A stretch of DNA of 64,000 nucleotides from Hyperoodon ampullatus. Lineage: Eukaryota > Chordata > Mammalia > Artiodactyla > Ziphiidae. Every line of letters begins with the position of its first letter. Position 1 is the stretch's first letter. Made by a program: the position numbers and the translations under genes. The notes below the pieces were generated by a model. It was not told where the DNA came from and did not search any database. It saw only the letters and a program-made list of their open reading frames with translations. The DNA lies in contig OX457070.1 in the NCBI GenBank assembly GCA_949752795.1, positions 26,126,588 through 26,190,587 on the forward strand. The letters run 5' to 3'. Positions 1-11,472 of the stretch are shown here, in pieces.

Positions 1-527
1 AAGGTCTAGGGAAATAGAAAGGATAAAAGGGTATAGATTCAAAAGGAAACAAGTGATGGCAGGAGGATGCTGATTTCACTGGGAAAAAATGGAGTGGACA
101 AGGGACCTACTGTCAGATTGTGGCCAAAATGGGAATATAGGTAGTCGCATCACAGAAGGGACCAGATTCCAAAGGCAGGATTTGGGGCATAAATTTCATG
201 AGGTCAAACTTCCCCTTGGAAATTCCTTAAATTAGCCTTAAAATATAGTTTGCACTGACAACCTGACATACCGTTTTTCAGTAAGTCAGCACTGGCCTAG
301 AACTCTGTCTTTGGTTGAGCAGCATGCGAGTATTTGGCATGTGTTCAGAGGCCATACTGACAAAAAAAGGAGTGTTCTTTAACCCCTAGAATCACAGTGA
401 GGGCAACGAGATGCTCCCACAATAAGAGGTACAATGGAACTGAGGTTAACTTACAAAATAGCAGTCATGGCTCCCACCTCACCCTCACTCTTCAGCACAC
501 ACTCATTGAAAGAAAAGGCCATGAAAC
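1..527. other. Intergenic DNA, nothing recognised
   Basis: I see no open frame with protein-like composition, no repeat I can name and no RNA gene in this stretch. Base composition is ordinary for mammalian intergenic DNA. The similar stretch at 740-969, between the first SINE and the L2, also holds nothing I recognise. Confidence 0.5.
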
Positions 528-541
528 AACTGTGCTATTTA

Positions 542-725
542 TTTATTTTTAAAAATTATTTATTTTGGCTGCACCGGTCTTAGTTGTGGCACATGGGATC
601 TTCATCGTGGCATGTTTTAGTTGCAGCATGCATGTGGGATCTAGCTCCCTGACCAGGAATCGAACACCAGCCCCCTGCATTGGGAGCTCAGAGTCTTATC
701 CACTGGACAACCAGTGAAGTCCCAT
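542..725 (-). mobile_element. CHR-type SINE, minus strand
   Basis: The tRNA-like head is at the right end, where the minus strand reads 'gggacttcac', and the A-rich tail appears as T/A-rich sequence near 545-565. A perfect 14-bp TSD (aactgtgctattta) flanks it at 528-541 and 726-739. CHR elements are tRNA-derived SINEs of whales, hippos and ruminants, moved by L1 machinery. Many point differences from the other copies here suggest an older insertion. Confidence 0.85.
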
Positions 726-969
726 AACTGTGCTATTTAATTTGTTCTTTCTTTCTTTTTCTCATTTTTTTCGCAGGCTGTAGAACCAAATTTAAATTAG
801 TTTAAAACATGAATGATGTGATTTCACTATTTTAGGAATAAGGGAAAGAGTGAGGTTAAATAATTAGAGACTTTGGTCTGTGTGAATCATGAAAGTAGGA
901 TTTCAAGGGTCCAGATGGTTGATAAAAGCAAAGGACAAGTATCCAAATAGCTATCATTATCAATCAATA

Positions 970-2862
970 TGCTGCCTCCAAAAATTTCAGTTTCAAGCAT
1001 CTCTCTGACCACCACCCAAACTTCCAGTCTGCTAATTCTAGTACCCCACGCTAGGCAATTCTCCATTCCAGTGACTCTGCCTCTTCTCATTCTCCCTTCC
1101 CCTCTCTTAGTATCCTCTGTACCCAGACCCTTCCTAATGGTCTTTCACTACACAGACTTATTTGCAAACAACCTTAATTCCTTGACCCTCTCTTCTTCCA
1201 ACGCACTTGCCTGGTCAAGCTCAACAATCTGCCTACTTACGTACCTGAAGAGTTGAACAATGTTGTTTCTCCCCAGTGTTTCCTGTATTACTATCTGGAC
1301 TGGTTTCACTTTATTTCTTTTTATTATTTTTAATTTAGGTACAGTTGATGTACAATATTATATGTTTCAAGTGTACAACAAAGTAACAATTATTAAAGGT
1401 TATGTTCCATTTACAGTTATAAAATATTGGCCATATTCCTTGTGTTGTACTATATATCCTTGTAGCTTATTTATTTTATACATAGTAGTTTGTACCTCTT
1501 AAGCCCTTACCCCATCTTGCCCCTCCCCACTCCTTTCTCCCCACCAGTAACCACTAGTTTGTTCTCTATATCTGAGAATCTGTTTCTTTTGTTGTTGTTG
1601 CTATATTCTCTACTTTGTTTTATTTTTTAGATTCCACATATGTGATATCATACAGTGTTTGTCTTTCTCTGTCTGACTTATTTCACTTAGCATAATATCC
1701 TCCAATTTAAAGTGGTTTCACTCTAAAGTCATGATTGAAAATTTAAAGTGGGATCGCAAATCCATACTGCTTGGCAGTCCTACATTTCTCTACTGAGATG
1801 AATGTGCAAGAGAAGTCTGTTTTAAAGCTTCTCCTATCTCTCCTCAAACCTCCAACACCCTTTCCACCCCCTTTCTCAGCTGAAGCCCTCATGTCAAATG
1901 TCACTAATCACAGTGACAGCCAGATAGGAACAGTCTCACCTTTCCGCCACCGGATCTGCTGCCTCTATCTATATCCATACACTGTCTTTCTTCCTCTCAC
2001 AGCAGATGGATTACCAACCCTAAGTTCAGTCCTTCCATTAATGCTTTGAATCCCATTGCATTTTGCCTTAATACCTTGTACCTGCACCATTCCCTTGTTC
2101 TCTTCCATCATTAATTTCTCCCTCTCTATTGTATTATTCCCATTGATTATAAGCACATCCTAGGATCACCCATCATTGGAAAACCCACCTTTATCCATAC
2201 ATCTTCCTCCAAATATTGTCTCATTTCTCTGTCTCTCTTTACAACAAAACTTAGCAATTTGCCTAAACTCACACTTCCTGGCCCTTCACCTTTTATTCCC
2301 TCCTCATCCCTCTTATTTCATTCCTACATTCCACTAAAACTGATTTTATCAAGGTCACCAGTGACCTCCATGCAGCCAAATGCAATGGCCACTTCTCTAT
2401 TCTCATCTTATTCAACCTCTTAGCAACACTCAACATGTATAATCAATCAGTCCTTCCTTCTTGGTATCAGGATTCCACACTCTCCTAGTTTCTCTTTAAC
2501 TTCTCTATTTTTTCTCTCTCCCTTGATTTCTCCTCATCCTCTTCTGTCCAACAGCTAAATGTTGGTATATTTTAGTGATGAATCTGGATGCTCTTCTCAT
2601 TTTTCTCTTCACTTTCTCTGTAGAGAGCTCATCAGTTTCATGACTTTAATGTCATCTTCTGATAACTCCCCAAATTATATTATGATTCTGGCTCTTCTTT
2701 AAGTTCCAGGCTTATATGTCTAATTGCCTGCTTAACATTTCACTCTGATATCTAATAGGAAACTTAAATTTAACATGGCTGAAACATAACTTTTAAGACA
2801 TGACTATGTCTCCAATCTCTTTCTCCCTAGTGCTTTCTGTTTCCAAAAATGCACCACCATCC
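970..2862 (+). mobile_element. Degraded L2 (CR1-clade LINE) fragment, split by an L1
   Basis: The pyrimidine-rich sequence resembles the L2 reverse-transcriptase region and 3' part. The passage near 2340-2400 ('aaggtcaccagtgacctcca') and the run of short phrases from 2560 to 2830 follow the L2 consensus as I remember it. It is interrupted by a minus-strand L1 at 1311-1712. Every frame is broken, so no protein is made. L2 stopped moving before the placental radiation. The family call is from memory, and the left edge is uncertain. Confidence 0.6.
1311..1712 (-). mobile_element. 5'-truncated L1, 3' UTR only, minus strand
   Basis: This is the 3' end of an artiodactyl-type L1 in reverse. It has a T-rich start (its poly(A) tail on the other strand), phrases such as 'cttgtagcttatttatttta', and an end in the 'ttcacttagcataatat' segment. 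A 10-bp TSD (tggtttcact) at 1301-1310 and 1713-1722 proves a single insertion into the L2. It is about 0.4 kb long and carries no ORF. Confidence 0.85.
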
Positions 2863-2935
2863 CCAGTGTATTAGTTTTCTGTTGCTACGTAACATATTAC
2901 TACAAACTTACTGGTTTAAAACAATACACATTTAT
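2863..2935 (+). mobile_element. Left part of an ancient interspersed repeat split by an L1
   Basis: The sequence from 'gtattagttttctgttgcta' to 'acacatttat' is the start of a common ancient mammalian repeat. It resumes at 6230 after a 3.3-kb L1. I recognise the sequence type ('ggtttaaaacaat') but cannot name the family. A second copy of the same kind lies at about 30540-31080. Confidence 0.6.
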
Positions 2936-3412
2936 GATAAAAACTCTCCAGAAAACAGGCATAGAGGGAATATAGCTCACCATAATAAAGGCTATATATG
3001 ATAAACTCACAACTAACATCATACTCAACAGTGAAAGTCTGAAAGCATTTCATCTAGGAACAGGATCAGGATCAGGAACAAGACAAGGATGCCCAGTCTT
3101 GCCACTTTTATTTAATACAGTTTTGGAAGTCCTAGTCAGAGCAACCAGAGAAGAAAAAGAAATAAACAGAATCTAACTTGAAAAGGAAGAAGTAAAATTG
3201 TCACTGCTTGCAGATGACATGATACTATACATAGAAAATCCTAAAGACACTACCAGAAAACTATTAGAGCTTATCAATGAATTTGGTAAAGTTGCAGGAT
3301 ACAAAATTAATATATAGAAATCTGTTGCATTTCTATACACTAACAATGAAATATCAAAAGGAGAAGTTAAGAGAATAATCCCATTTATCATCACATCAAA
3401 AAGAATAAAATA

Positions 3413-3640
3413 GGGCTTCCCTGGTGGCACAGTGGTTGAGAGTCCGCCTGCCGATGCAGGGGACATGGGTTCATGCCCCGGTCCGGGAAGATCCCACATG
3501 CCACGGAGCAGCTGGGCCCGTGAGCCATGGCCACTGAGCCTGCGCATCCGGAGCCTGTGCTCCACAACAGGAGAGGCCACAACAGTGAGAGGCCCGTGTA
3601 CCACACACACAAAAAAAGAAAACAAAACAAACAAACAAAC
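3413..3640 (+). mobile_element. CHR SINE inside an L1
   Basis: A full GC-rich CHR element running from 'gggcttccctggtggcacag' to a mixed A/C tail (acacac, then a repeated 'aaac' unit). The TSD is aaaaagaataaaata at about 3398-3412 and 3641-3655. The tail's AAAC repeat has expanded since insertion. Long ORFs here on both strands are shadows of the GC-rich SINE. Confidence 0.9.
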
Positions 3641-4554
3641 AAAAAGAATAAAATACCTAGGAATAAACCTACATAAGGAAGCAAAAGACCTATACCCTGA
3701 AAACTATAAGACACTGATGAAAGAAACTGATGACAATACAAACAGATGGAAAGATATACCATGTTCTTGGGTAGAAAAATCAATATTGTTCAAATAACCC
3801 TACTACCCAAGACAATCTACAGATTCAGTGCAATCCCTATCAAAATATGAATGACATTTTTCATAGAACTTGAACAAATAATTTTAAAATTTGTATGGAA
3901 ACACAAAAGATCCTAAATAGCCAAAATAATCTTTAGAAAGAACAGAGATGGAGGAATTGTGTTCCCCAACTTCAAACTATACTACAAAGCTACAGTAATC
4001 AAAATGGTATGGTACTGGCACAAAAACAGACACATAGATAAATGGAAGAGGATAGAAAGCCCAGACATAAACCCACACACTTATGGTCAATTAATCTATG
4101 ACAAAGGAGGCAAGAATATAAAATGGGGAAAAGACAGTCTCTCAATAAGTGCTGGAAAACTGGACAACTACATGTAAAAGAATAAAATTAGAACATTCTC
4201 TAACACCATATACAAAAATAAACTCTACTTGGATTAAAGATCTAAATGTAAGACTGGATATTATAAAACTCCTAGAGGAAAACACAGGCAGAACACTCTC
4301 TGACATAAATCACAGCAATATTTTTTGGATCTGTCTCCTAAAGCAAAGGAAACAAAAGCAAAAATAAACAAATGGGACCTCATTAAACTTAAAAGCTTTC
4401 GTACAGCAAAGGAAATCATCAACAAACTAAAAGACAACATACTGAGAAAATATTTGCAAATGATTGGATCAATAAGAGATTAATATCCAACATATGTAAA
4501 CAGCTCATACAACTCAACATCCAGAAAACAAACAACCCAATTAAAAAATAGGCT

Positions 4555-4768
4555 GGGGCCTCCCTGGTGGCACAGTGGTTGAGAGTCCGCCTGCCGATGC
4601 AGGGGATACGGGTTCGTGCCCCGGTCTGGGAGGATCCCATATGCCGCGGAGCGGCTGGGCCCGTGAGCCATGGCTGCTGAGCCTGCGCATCCGGAGCCTG
4701 TGCTCCGCAACGGGAGAGGCCACAACAGTGAGAGGCCCGCGTACCACAAAAAAAAAAAAAAAAAAAAA
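4555..4768 (+). mobile_element. CHR SINE inside an L1, first of an adjacent pair
   Basis: A complete, low-divergence CHR copy with head 'gggcctccctggtggcacag' and a pure A tail at 4747-4768. The L1 target 'aaaaaataggctg' is repeated after the tail. A second CHR element begins only about 17 bp beyond it. Confidence 0.92.
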
Positions 4769-4784
4769 TAGGCTGAAGGGTTTC

Positions 4785-4993
4785 CCTGGTGGCGCAGTGG
4801 TTGAGAGTCCGCCTGCCGATGGAGGGGACACAGGTTTGTGCCCTGGTCTGGGAAGATCCCGCATGCTGCGGAGTGGCTAGGCCCGTGAGCCATGGCCGCT
4901 GAGCCTGCGTGTCCGGAGCCTGTACTCCACAACGGGAGAGGCCACAACAGTGAGAGTCCCGCATACTGCAAAAAAAAAAAAAAAAAAAAAAAG
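4785..4993 (+). mobile_element. CHR SINE, second of an adjacent pair at one L1 target
   Basis: Head 'gggtttccctggtggcgcag' and an A run at about 4970-4991. It is followed by 'ggctgaag', which also precedes the element, so its TSD overlaps that of the SINE just upstream. Both SINEs therefore landed within a few bases of each other in the same stretch of the L1. Confidence 0.92.
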
Positions 4994-5785
4994 GGCTGAA
5001 GAACTAAATAGGTACTTTTCAAAAGAGGAAATGCAGATGTCCAACAGGCACATGAAAAGATGCTTGGCATCACTAATAATCAGGGAAATGCAAATCAGAA
5101 CCACAATGAGATATCACCTCACACCTGTCTGAATGGCTATCCTCAAAAAGAACACAAATAACCAATATTGGTGAGGATGTGGAGCAAAGGGAATCCTTGT
5201 ACACTATTGGTGGGAATGTAAATTGATGCAGACACTCTGGAAAACAATATGGACGTTTCTCAAAAAAGTAAAAATAGAACTACCATATGACCCAGCAATT
5301 CCACTCCTGGGTATATATCCAAAAAAAGCAAAAACACTAATTTGAAAAGATACATGCATCCCAATGTTCATAGCAGCATTATTTACAATTGCCAAGACAT
5401 GTAGATAACCTAAGTGTCCATCAACAGATGAATCAATGAAGAAGATGTGACATATATATACAATGGAACACTATTCAACCATAAAAAAATAAAGAAAAGT
5501 TGTCATTTGCAGCAACATGGATGGGCTTGGAGGGCATTCTGCTAAGTGAAATAAGTCAGACAGAGAAAGACAAATAGTGTATGATATCATTTATATGTGG
5601 AATCTTAAAAATACAAAACAAAACTAGGGAATATAACAAAAAAGAAGCAGGCTCACAGATGTAGAGAACAAACTAGTGATTACGACTGGGGAGACAGGGG
5701 TAGGAAACATAGAGAGGTGGTGGAGTGGGAGATACAAACTATATACAAACTATTGGTTGTAAGATAGGCTCAGGAGTGTATTGTA

Positions 5786-6128
5786 GGGACTTCCCTGGTG
5801 GCATAGTGATTAAGAATCCGCCTGCCAATGCAGGGGACATGGGTTCAAGCCCTGGTCCGGGAAGATCCCACATGCCACAGAGCAACTAATCCCATGTGCC
5901 ACAGTTACTTGAGCCTGGGTTCTAGCTCCCGCACCTAGAGCCTACTGAAGCCCACGCACCTAGAGCCCGTGCTCTGCCACAAGAGAAGCCACTGCAATGA
6001 GGAGTCCGTGCACTGCAATGAAGAGTACCGCCCGCTCGCCGCAACTAGAGAAAGCCTGCATGCAGCAATGAAGACCCAATGCAGCCAAAAAATAAATAAA
6101 CAAATGAATAAAAATGTTTTAAAAATAA
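5786..6128 (+). mobile_element. Long-form CHR SINE in the L1 3' UTR
   Basis: This copy is about 340 bp, longer than the 210-bp GC-rich form. It has an extra internal part ('actgaagcccacgcacctag', 'gcaatgaagacccaatgcag') and ends in AAATAAATAAA. The 9-bp TSD is tgtattgta at 5777-5785 and 6129-6137. Its greater divergence marks it as an older subfamily, with a different tail region from the short young copies. Confidence 0.9.
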
Positions 6129-6229
6129 TGTATTGTACATCATGGGGAATATAGCCAATATTTTGTAATATATGTAGATGGAAACTAACCTTTAAAAATT
6201 GTATAAATTTTTTCTTTAATTTTTAAAAA

Positions 6230-6501
6230 ACACATTTATTACCACACATTTTCTGTAGCTCAGAAGTTTGGGCACACTTAGCTGGGATCTCTGCCTCAAA
6301 GCCTCATCAGGCTACAATCCATGAGTCAGTTGAGGCTGTGGTCTCATTAGAAGTTTGAATGGGAAAAGATCCACTGCCAAGCTCCCTTAGATTGTTGGAA
6401 GAATTCATTTCCTTGCAGTTCCAAGAGGCCACACACAGTCCCTTACTATGTGGGCTTCTCCAGCATAGCCACTTATTCCATGGCAGCTGGCTTCTTCAAA
6501 G

Positions 6502-6532
<31 letters not shown>

Positions 6533-6745
6533 CAGCTAGCAAAATGGAACTTCACACTATGTTATATATTATATTACATTATATTATGTAATTGCAAGTG
6601 TGATATTCCCATCATATTTACCACATTATATTGGTTAGAAATAAGTCACAGGTACTACCTGCACTGTAGGGAGGGGATTACCAAAATTGTGGACACCAGG
6701 AGGCATAAATTATGGGAGCCACCTTAGAGTCTGTTCACCACATGG
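6230..6745 (+). mobile_element. Right part of the ancient repeat that begins at 2863
   Basis: Sequence resumes at 'cacatttattaccacacatt' exactly where the 2863-2935 part stopped and continues through 'gtgggcttctccagcatagc' to 'agagtctgttcaccacat'. It contains a TG microsatellite at 6501-6533 and an AT-rich patch at 6555-6600. No coding sequence is seen. Confidence 0.55.
6501..6533. repeat. (TG)n microsatellite
   Basis: About 16 uninterrupted TG units. A pure tract this long is likely to vary in length between individuals. A shorter (CA)n tract lies at about 6806-6826. Confidence 0.95.
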
Positions 6746-7590
6746 AGTGGGCTGAATCTATTCCTTTTAGTCTCCCTGATATCCAACAGGTAACTACTGA
6801 TCAAATACACACACACACACACACATACACAATCACACTAACTTCCCAAGAACAAATACTGATTTCTTGGAGATAGCACAGTCTAAATTTATATTGCAGA
6901 AGAAAAAATTTTCCTTAGTGTCACATAAATTTAAGGCAGCCCCTAAATGAGAGTACCTGAAATTATGCAAAATTGTGGGTTCCTCTTATTCATCTTACTC
7001 CCTCAAGCTTTCTTCACTCCCTTCAAACCACTAGTGTTCTGGACTCATTACTAAACTACAGACCTTTTAATAACTACTGGTTAGCTACACAAAGAACTGT
7101 CTTTGGAATTGCCCTTTCTCTTAACCATCAGCCAAATTAAATTACTAGCCAAGGCCTATCTTCCCTCTGTCTGACAGTGAGAGAGAAAAGGTGTTTCCTC
7201 TTCTAATTATGTAAACAATTCTCTCTTGATTGACGTTTTAAATAATTTTGTTTCCCTTTCTTAATCTGTACTCTGTTCTGTCATAAGTGTTTTTCCTATT
7301 TCAATCTATCTCAAACTGTTCTGGGAAGTAGGTAAATTGTAAGGAATCAACTAAAAGTAAATAAACATCTAGATTCACAACTTCCCTGAGTCTTAGATGC
7401 CCAGGCTGGATAAGAACTGAATGAGGTTGTGAAGGGGTTGATGGATAGTGAAAATCATTGAATTACAATCTCACTGTGGTTAAGAATTGCTGGAATGGGT
7501 TACTAGAGCAAGTACACTGGAAGGATAAGAGGTATAGTCAAAGAAAGATATGCTTGAAATCAAGATATTGGAGATGTGCAGAAGCCAATG
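6746..7590. other. Intergenic DNA, nothing recognised apart from a CA tract
   Basis: AT-rich sequence with no protein-like ORF. Apart from the (CA)n tract at 6806-6826 I recognise no repeat family. It could be diverged L1 or unique DNA. Confidence 0.45.
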
Positions 7591-7601
7591 GTGACAGATG
7601 T

Positions 7602-7926
7602 TTGTTTGTTTGTTTGTTTGTTTTTGGTTGCATTGGGTCTTTGTAGCTGCGTGCAGGCTTTCTCTAGTTACATCCAGCGGGTGCTACTCTTCATTGTGGT
7701 GTGCAGGCTTCTCATCGCGGTGGCTTCTTTTGTTGCATAGCACAGGCTCTAGGCATTCAGGCTTCAGTAGCTGTGGTTTGCAAGCTCTAGAGCACAGGTT
7801 CAGTAGTTGTGGCACATGGGCTTAGTTGCTTTGTGGAATGTAGGATCTTCCTGGACCAGGTCTCGAACACGTGTCCCCTACATTGGCAGGGGTATTCCTA
7901 ACTACTGCACCACCAGGGAAGTCCTG
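7602..7926 (-). mobile_element. Long-form CHR SINE, minus strand
   Basis: The tail is a (TTTG)n tract at 7602-7622 on this strand, and the tRNA-like head ends at about 7924 ('gccaccagggaagtcct' type). The TSD is gacagatgttt at 7591-7601 and 7927-7937. It belongs to the long subfamily, with the 'ctctagagcaca' segment in its middle. Confidence 0.9.
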
Positions 7927-7937
7927 CGACAGATGTT

Positions 7938-8773
7938 TAGATACTTGTCCTTTGACCTGTCATTGATTACTTTTATTGTACTTGCAGCAAAGGAAGTTTC
8001 CCAAACTTTTGTTTTATGGATTATCTTCATCATGTTCTGGATTCTCTGGTGACCAGGGCAAACTTTATCTGAGATGGGTGCTTCTAAGGAAAGCATCTTC
8101 AGAGAAAGTGTTTATGGGAGATCGGCAAACCTGTCAGAGAGGGAGGAATTTGGATGCAAGCTTTATGGTCATGTAGTTGCTTTTCTCCCATAGCACCATG
8201 CAACTTTCCACTTCCCTCACATTAGCTCTGTAGTAGTGCTGGCACTGAAAATACTTAGAACCATTATCATGGTTTTATAGATACCCTTCATTGGGTCCCT
8301 TGGACAACTGAGAAGAAAGCCAGGAGGAAAATTAGAGCTCTAATTATGGATTCACCTGCTGAGATGATGTTTGCCAGCACACTTTTCATGATTAAATCAG
8401 TGGCACACCATGGAAAGGAGATATTTCTATTTCTCCACAACTTGCTCTTTGAAAATTGCTTTTCTGTCTGCAAATTATCTGTCCCAACAGATCCTCTTTG
8501 AGTTTGGTAAAACTGCGTAATGAGGAGTTTTTTATTTGAAAGTTACTCAGCTTAAGAGAACATAAAAATAAACTTATGTTACTAATTGTAATCATGCTAA
8601 TGAAGTTTGAATTTCTTCAGCAGGCACAGGCACAGCAGATAACAACCACTGGAACAAAAGATTTTTCTCTCCAAAATCTACCCCTCTTACCACAGAACAA
8701 TCATTCCCCTTCCTTTAGTTCTGAGACCTCTATAGTCTGGATTCACTTGCCCCATTACTTCTTTGAAAGCAAT
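7938..8773. other. Intergenic DNA, nothing recognised
   Basis: Repeat-poor by eye, about 0.8 kb, without coding features. Short ORFs on both strands have no low-complexity or domain signature that I recognise. Confidence 0.45.
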
Positions 8774-8782
8774 GACTTATTT

Positions 8783-8904
8783 GTGTTTTTTTTGGGGGGG
8801 TGCTGTGCAGCATGCAGAATCTTAGTTCCCTGACCAGGGCTTGAACCTGCACCCCCTGCAGTGGAAGAGTGGAGTCTTAACCACTGGACTGCCAGGGAAG
8901 TCCC
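8783..8904 (-). mobile_element. Short tRNA-head SINE, minus strand
   Basis: An approximately 120-bp element of tRNA-like head plus short tail, ending in 'ctgccagggaagtccc'. A T/G homopolymer region at 8789-8802 is its tail. The TSD is gacttattt at 8774-8782 and 8905-8913. It resembles the short Bov-tA or CHR-1 form rather than the 210-bp form. Confidence 0.85.
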
Positions 8905-9029
8905 GACTTATTTTTATAAAAATGTAATGGTGTTCCTCATTTTTAAATATAAGTGATATATAAAAACAATAAATCACCTAAAATTGCACACATTTGGTGA
9001 ATATCATTCTAGATACATTTCAGTGAATG

Positions 9030-9279
9030 TGAGCAAGTTTCAAATAACAGTTTTATGGAGATATAATTCACAGGCCATAATATTCATTTTTTCAAAGTGC
9101 ACAGATCCTGTCAATTCTAGTATTTTCACAGAATTTTGCAATCATCACCACTATCTAATTTTAGAGCATTTTCATCACCCCAAAACCCAATACTCATTAG
9201 CAGTTACTTCCCATTTTCCCCTGTCCGTAGCCTCTGACAAACATTAATCTACTTTCTGTCTCCATGGATTTGCCTATTG
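9030..9279 (-). mobile_element. Old L1 (L1M-type) 3' part, minus strand, left of an ERV insertion
   Basis: Phrases such as 'ttttatggagatataattca' and 'tctccatggatttgcctatt' match the reverse of old L1M 3' ends. The element resumes at about 11784 ('gacatatcatataaaaggaa') after a retroviral insertion and probably continues to about 14850, with SINEs inserted. Confidence 0.75.
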
Positions 9280-9280
9280 T

Positions 9281-9779
9281 TGATGAAAATTCAATTAACT
9301 ACTACTTAAGAAGAAAAAAGGGAATTTTATTCAAGCCAAACTAAGGATTATAACCTGGGAAGCAGATTCTCAGAAAGCTCTGAGAACTGTTCCACCTGTT
9401 AGAAGTCGAAGGCATAGTCATATACATTTTTGAGACAGGATCATACATGAAAATGACATGCTGATACTTTACATAAACTTCACCAAGGATACATGGTCCA
9501 GGTAAGCACATACAAAGTGAGCAGCAAGTCACAGTGACCCCCTACAGAGCTGGGAAAGAACACTATTCTTTTAAGAAGTTACATTGCTAGTGTCAGAAGA
9601 AAGAAAAAATTGATCTTTATAGTTAAGCAGGCACTTCCATCTTTGAGGAGCTCTGGTTAATGTGTAATGCAGATGTACCCTGCACATTTGGGAGGGAGAA
9701 GCCCAAAAAAAATACACGGAGAGAATTTTATGTTTATTTTTTTCTTGTCCTGCCTTCAAATATAAATTTTATTTCGTCA
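9281..9779 (-). mobile_element. 3' LTR of a defective endogenous retrovirus, minus strand
   Basis: Read on the minus strand, an AAAAGGGGGGAAA polypurine tract (9780-9793 region) is followed at once by TG at 9778-9779. That is the standard junction between the internal region and the 3' LTR. The other LTR edge is near 9281, where flanking L1 sequence stops at 'cctattg'. The roughly 500-bp length is normal for an LTR. I did not find a matching 5' LTR before the L1 resumes near 11784. The family was not identified. Confidence 0.7.
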
Positions 9780-10906
9780 TTTCCCCCCTTTTGATCATTA
9801 ATTTTTCAACAGAAAGCAAATCAAATATTTAGTCCCCCTGATGCCAGGGTGGTTGCTTACCTGCCCTGGATCCATCATGTCCCTCGATGCCGGTTCTTGA
9901 CAGCCTTGTTCTTTCTTTCCTTTTAAGGGGTTAGTCTAGTAGAATGCTTGGTAAGGAAGGATAGTAATTCTAGGTTGTCAAATAGGACTTATGCCAATTT
10001 TATCCTATATGTGCTTTGCACATACTCATTATTTTATATAGAACTGTAGATATGATCAATAGTTTCAAGTCATTTAGACATCATTATTTTAGTTGAATAT
10101 ACATCGAGGCACAATAGATTATTATTCTATAAATGATATAAAACACAATCAAAATAGCCAACAACAATAACAAAGTCAGAAGTCATGAATCTCCAGAGCT
10201 GAACCACTCACCCAAGATGTCATTTAAAATAGAAAGGGGATCCTTCAATGCAGAAATTTGGTTTTATATGTGAGTCATTAGATGGTTATATTAGAGGACT
10301 AATCTGATATAAAAGGATAACATTGTCTGGATTATAGCATACGTTTCCCCCTGCAAAGCAGTTTTAAAAATCAAGAACCATTTGGTTGTGCAACATCACT
10401 TTCTCATCATAGAAACTTCAGAACTGAATAGACTAATTGAATGTAGTAAATGAACATGGAGGTATATGCTGATGGGGAAACATTTTATAGATTATAGGAA
10501 CATCTGAAAAGTCAGTGACAAGAATTATGAGGGGCTTATATTGGCCTTGTATTGACCAAGGAATTTGATGACAAATCCAACAGTCAGTTAAATTGCCTCC
10601 AGTAGCTACAATTTGTGATAGTGTTACTAAAGAATTTTCTTTCCATCCTAAACATTGGGACAACAACATAGCTAGAAATAAAACAATAACTTTTAATTTT
10701 TATAGAGAGACAGACATTTGGTAAACAGTACTACTGAACTGGTAAGATGGGTCTTACAAGCCTGGTCTGGATTCTTGGGTCAGCTGTCTGCTACTGTTGT
10801 CATCTTCTTGTCCTAGCTTGGTGATGTTTGGCTTAGGTGAAGCCAGGTGCTAGAAACAGGGGTCAAAGTGCATTCAGGGAGGGGTCTTTTTTAAATGAGA
10901 GATGTG
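9780..10906 (-). pseudogene. Endogenous retrovirus internal remnant, env-like, broken
   Basis: This lies upstream of the LTR on the minus strand. The best open stretch (10433-10669) encodes a cysteine-containing segment with a CWIC-type motif, like the CWxC motif in the surface subunit of gamma-like retroviral envelopes. Frames are short and interrupted, so no functional product is possible. No gag or pol was recognised, so the provirus is heavily deleted. The env call rests on one motif plus its position next to the polypurine tract and LTR. Confidence 0.5.
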
Positions 10907-11137
10907 GGACTTCCCTGGTGGTCCAGTGGTTAAGAATCCACCTTCTGGGCCTCCCTGGTGGCGCAGTGGTTGAGAGTCCGCCTGCCGATGCAGGGGATAC
11001 GGGTTCGTGCCCCGGTCTGGGAGGATCCCATATGCCGCGGAGCGGCTGGGCCCATGAGCCATGGCTGCTGAGCCTGCGCATCCGGAGCCTGTGCTCCGCA
11101 ACGGGAGAGGCCACAACAGTGAGAGGCCCGCATACCA

Positions 11138-11176
<39 letters not shown>

Positions 11177-11386
11177 ATCCACCTTCTAATGCAGGGGATG
11201 TGTGTTCAGTCTCTGGTCAGGTAACAGATCCCACATGCTGCAGGGCAACCAAGCCTGCATGCTGCAACTACTGAGCCCAAGAGCCACAACTAGAGAGAAG
11301 CCCGTGTACTGCAATGAAGAGGCCACATGCTGGAACTAAGACCTGATGCAGCCAAATAAATAAATAAATATTTTTTAAAAGAAAGA
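10907..11386 (+). mobile_element. Long-form CHR SINE interrupted by a younger CHR SINE
   Basis: The outer element starts 'gggacttccctggtggtcca' at 10907 and stops at 10946. It resumes at 11188 ('aatgcaggggatgtgtgttc') and ends with AAATAAATAAATA near 11370, followed by a GAAA repeat. The inner SINE at 10947-11172 duplicates the 15-bp sequence aagaatccaccttct. Confidence 0.9.
10947..11172 (+). mobile_element. Young CHR SINE nested in an older CHR SINE
   Basis: A full-length GC-rich copy with about 35 uninterrupted A residues as its tail (11138-11172). The perfect 15-bp TSD lies at 10932-10946 and 11173-11187. It is very similar to the copy at 4555 (shared variants such as 'gatacgggttcgtgcc' and 'catatgccgcgg'), which suggests the same source subfamily. 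The long pure tail marks it as one of the youngest insertions in the window. Confidence 0.95.
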
Positions 11387-11472
11387 AAGAAAGAAAAACC
11401 CTTGCTAAGTGCTAATGTAATGAAAGGCATAACTGGGGTGAGTACTGTTTGTTTTTAAAATATAAAATAAAG

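Larger units (their letters stand above)
2936..6229 (+). mobile_element. 5'-truncated L1 with ORF2 C-terminal half, hit by four SINEs
   Basis: This reads as the end of L1 ORF2 and its 3' UTR. The reverse-transcriptase FADD-type motif region is near 3205-3240 ('gcagatgacatgatactata'). The C-terminal region follows at 3650-5560 and the 3' UTR runs to about 6229. Stops and frameshifts break the ORF throughout. It is flanked by a 10-bp TSD (acacatttat) at about 2926-2935 and just inside the resumed repeat near 6230. SINEs at 3413, 4555, 4785 and 5786 interrupt it, so it predates them. Confidence 0.85.

Noticed and set aside
3391..3797. Long ORFs on both strands across the many SINEs, for example around 3.4, 4.5, 11 and 38 kb
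   Set aside because: The same peptides recur at every CHR copy in whichever frame is open. They are translations of a noncoding SINE.
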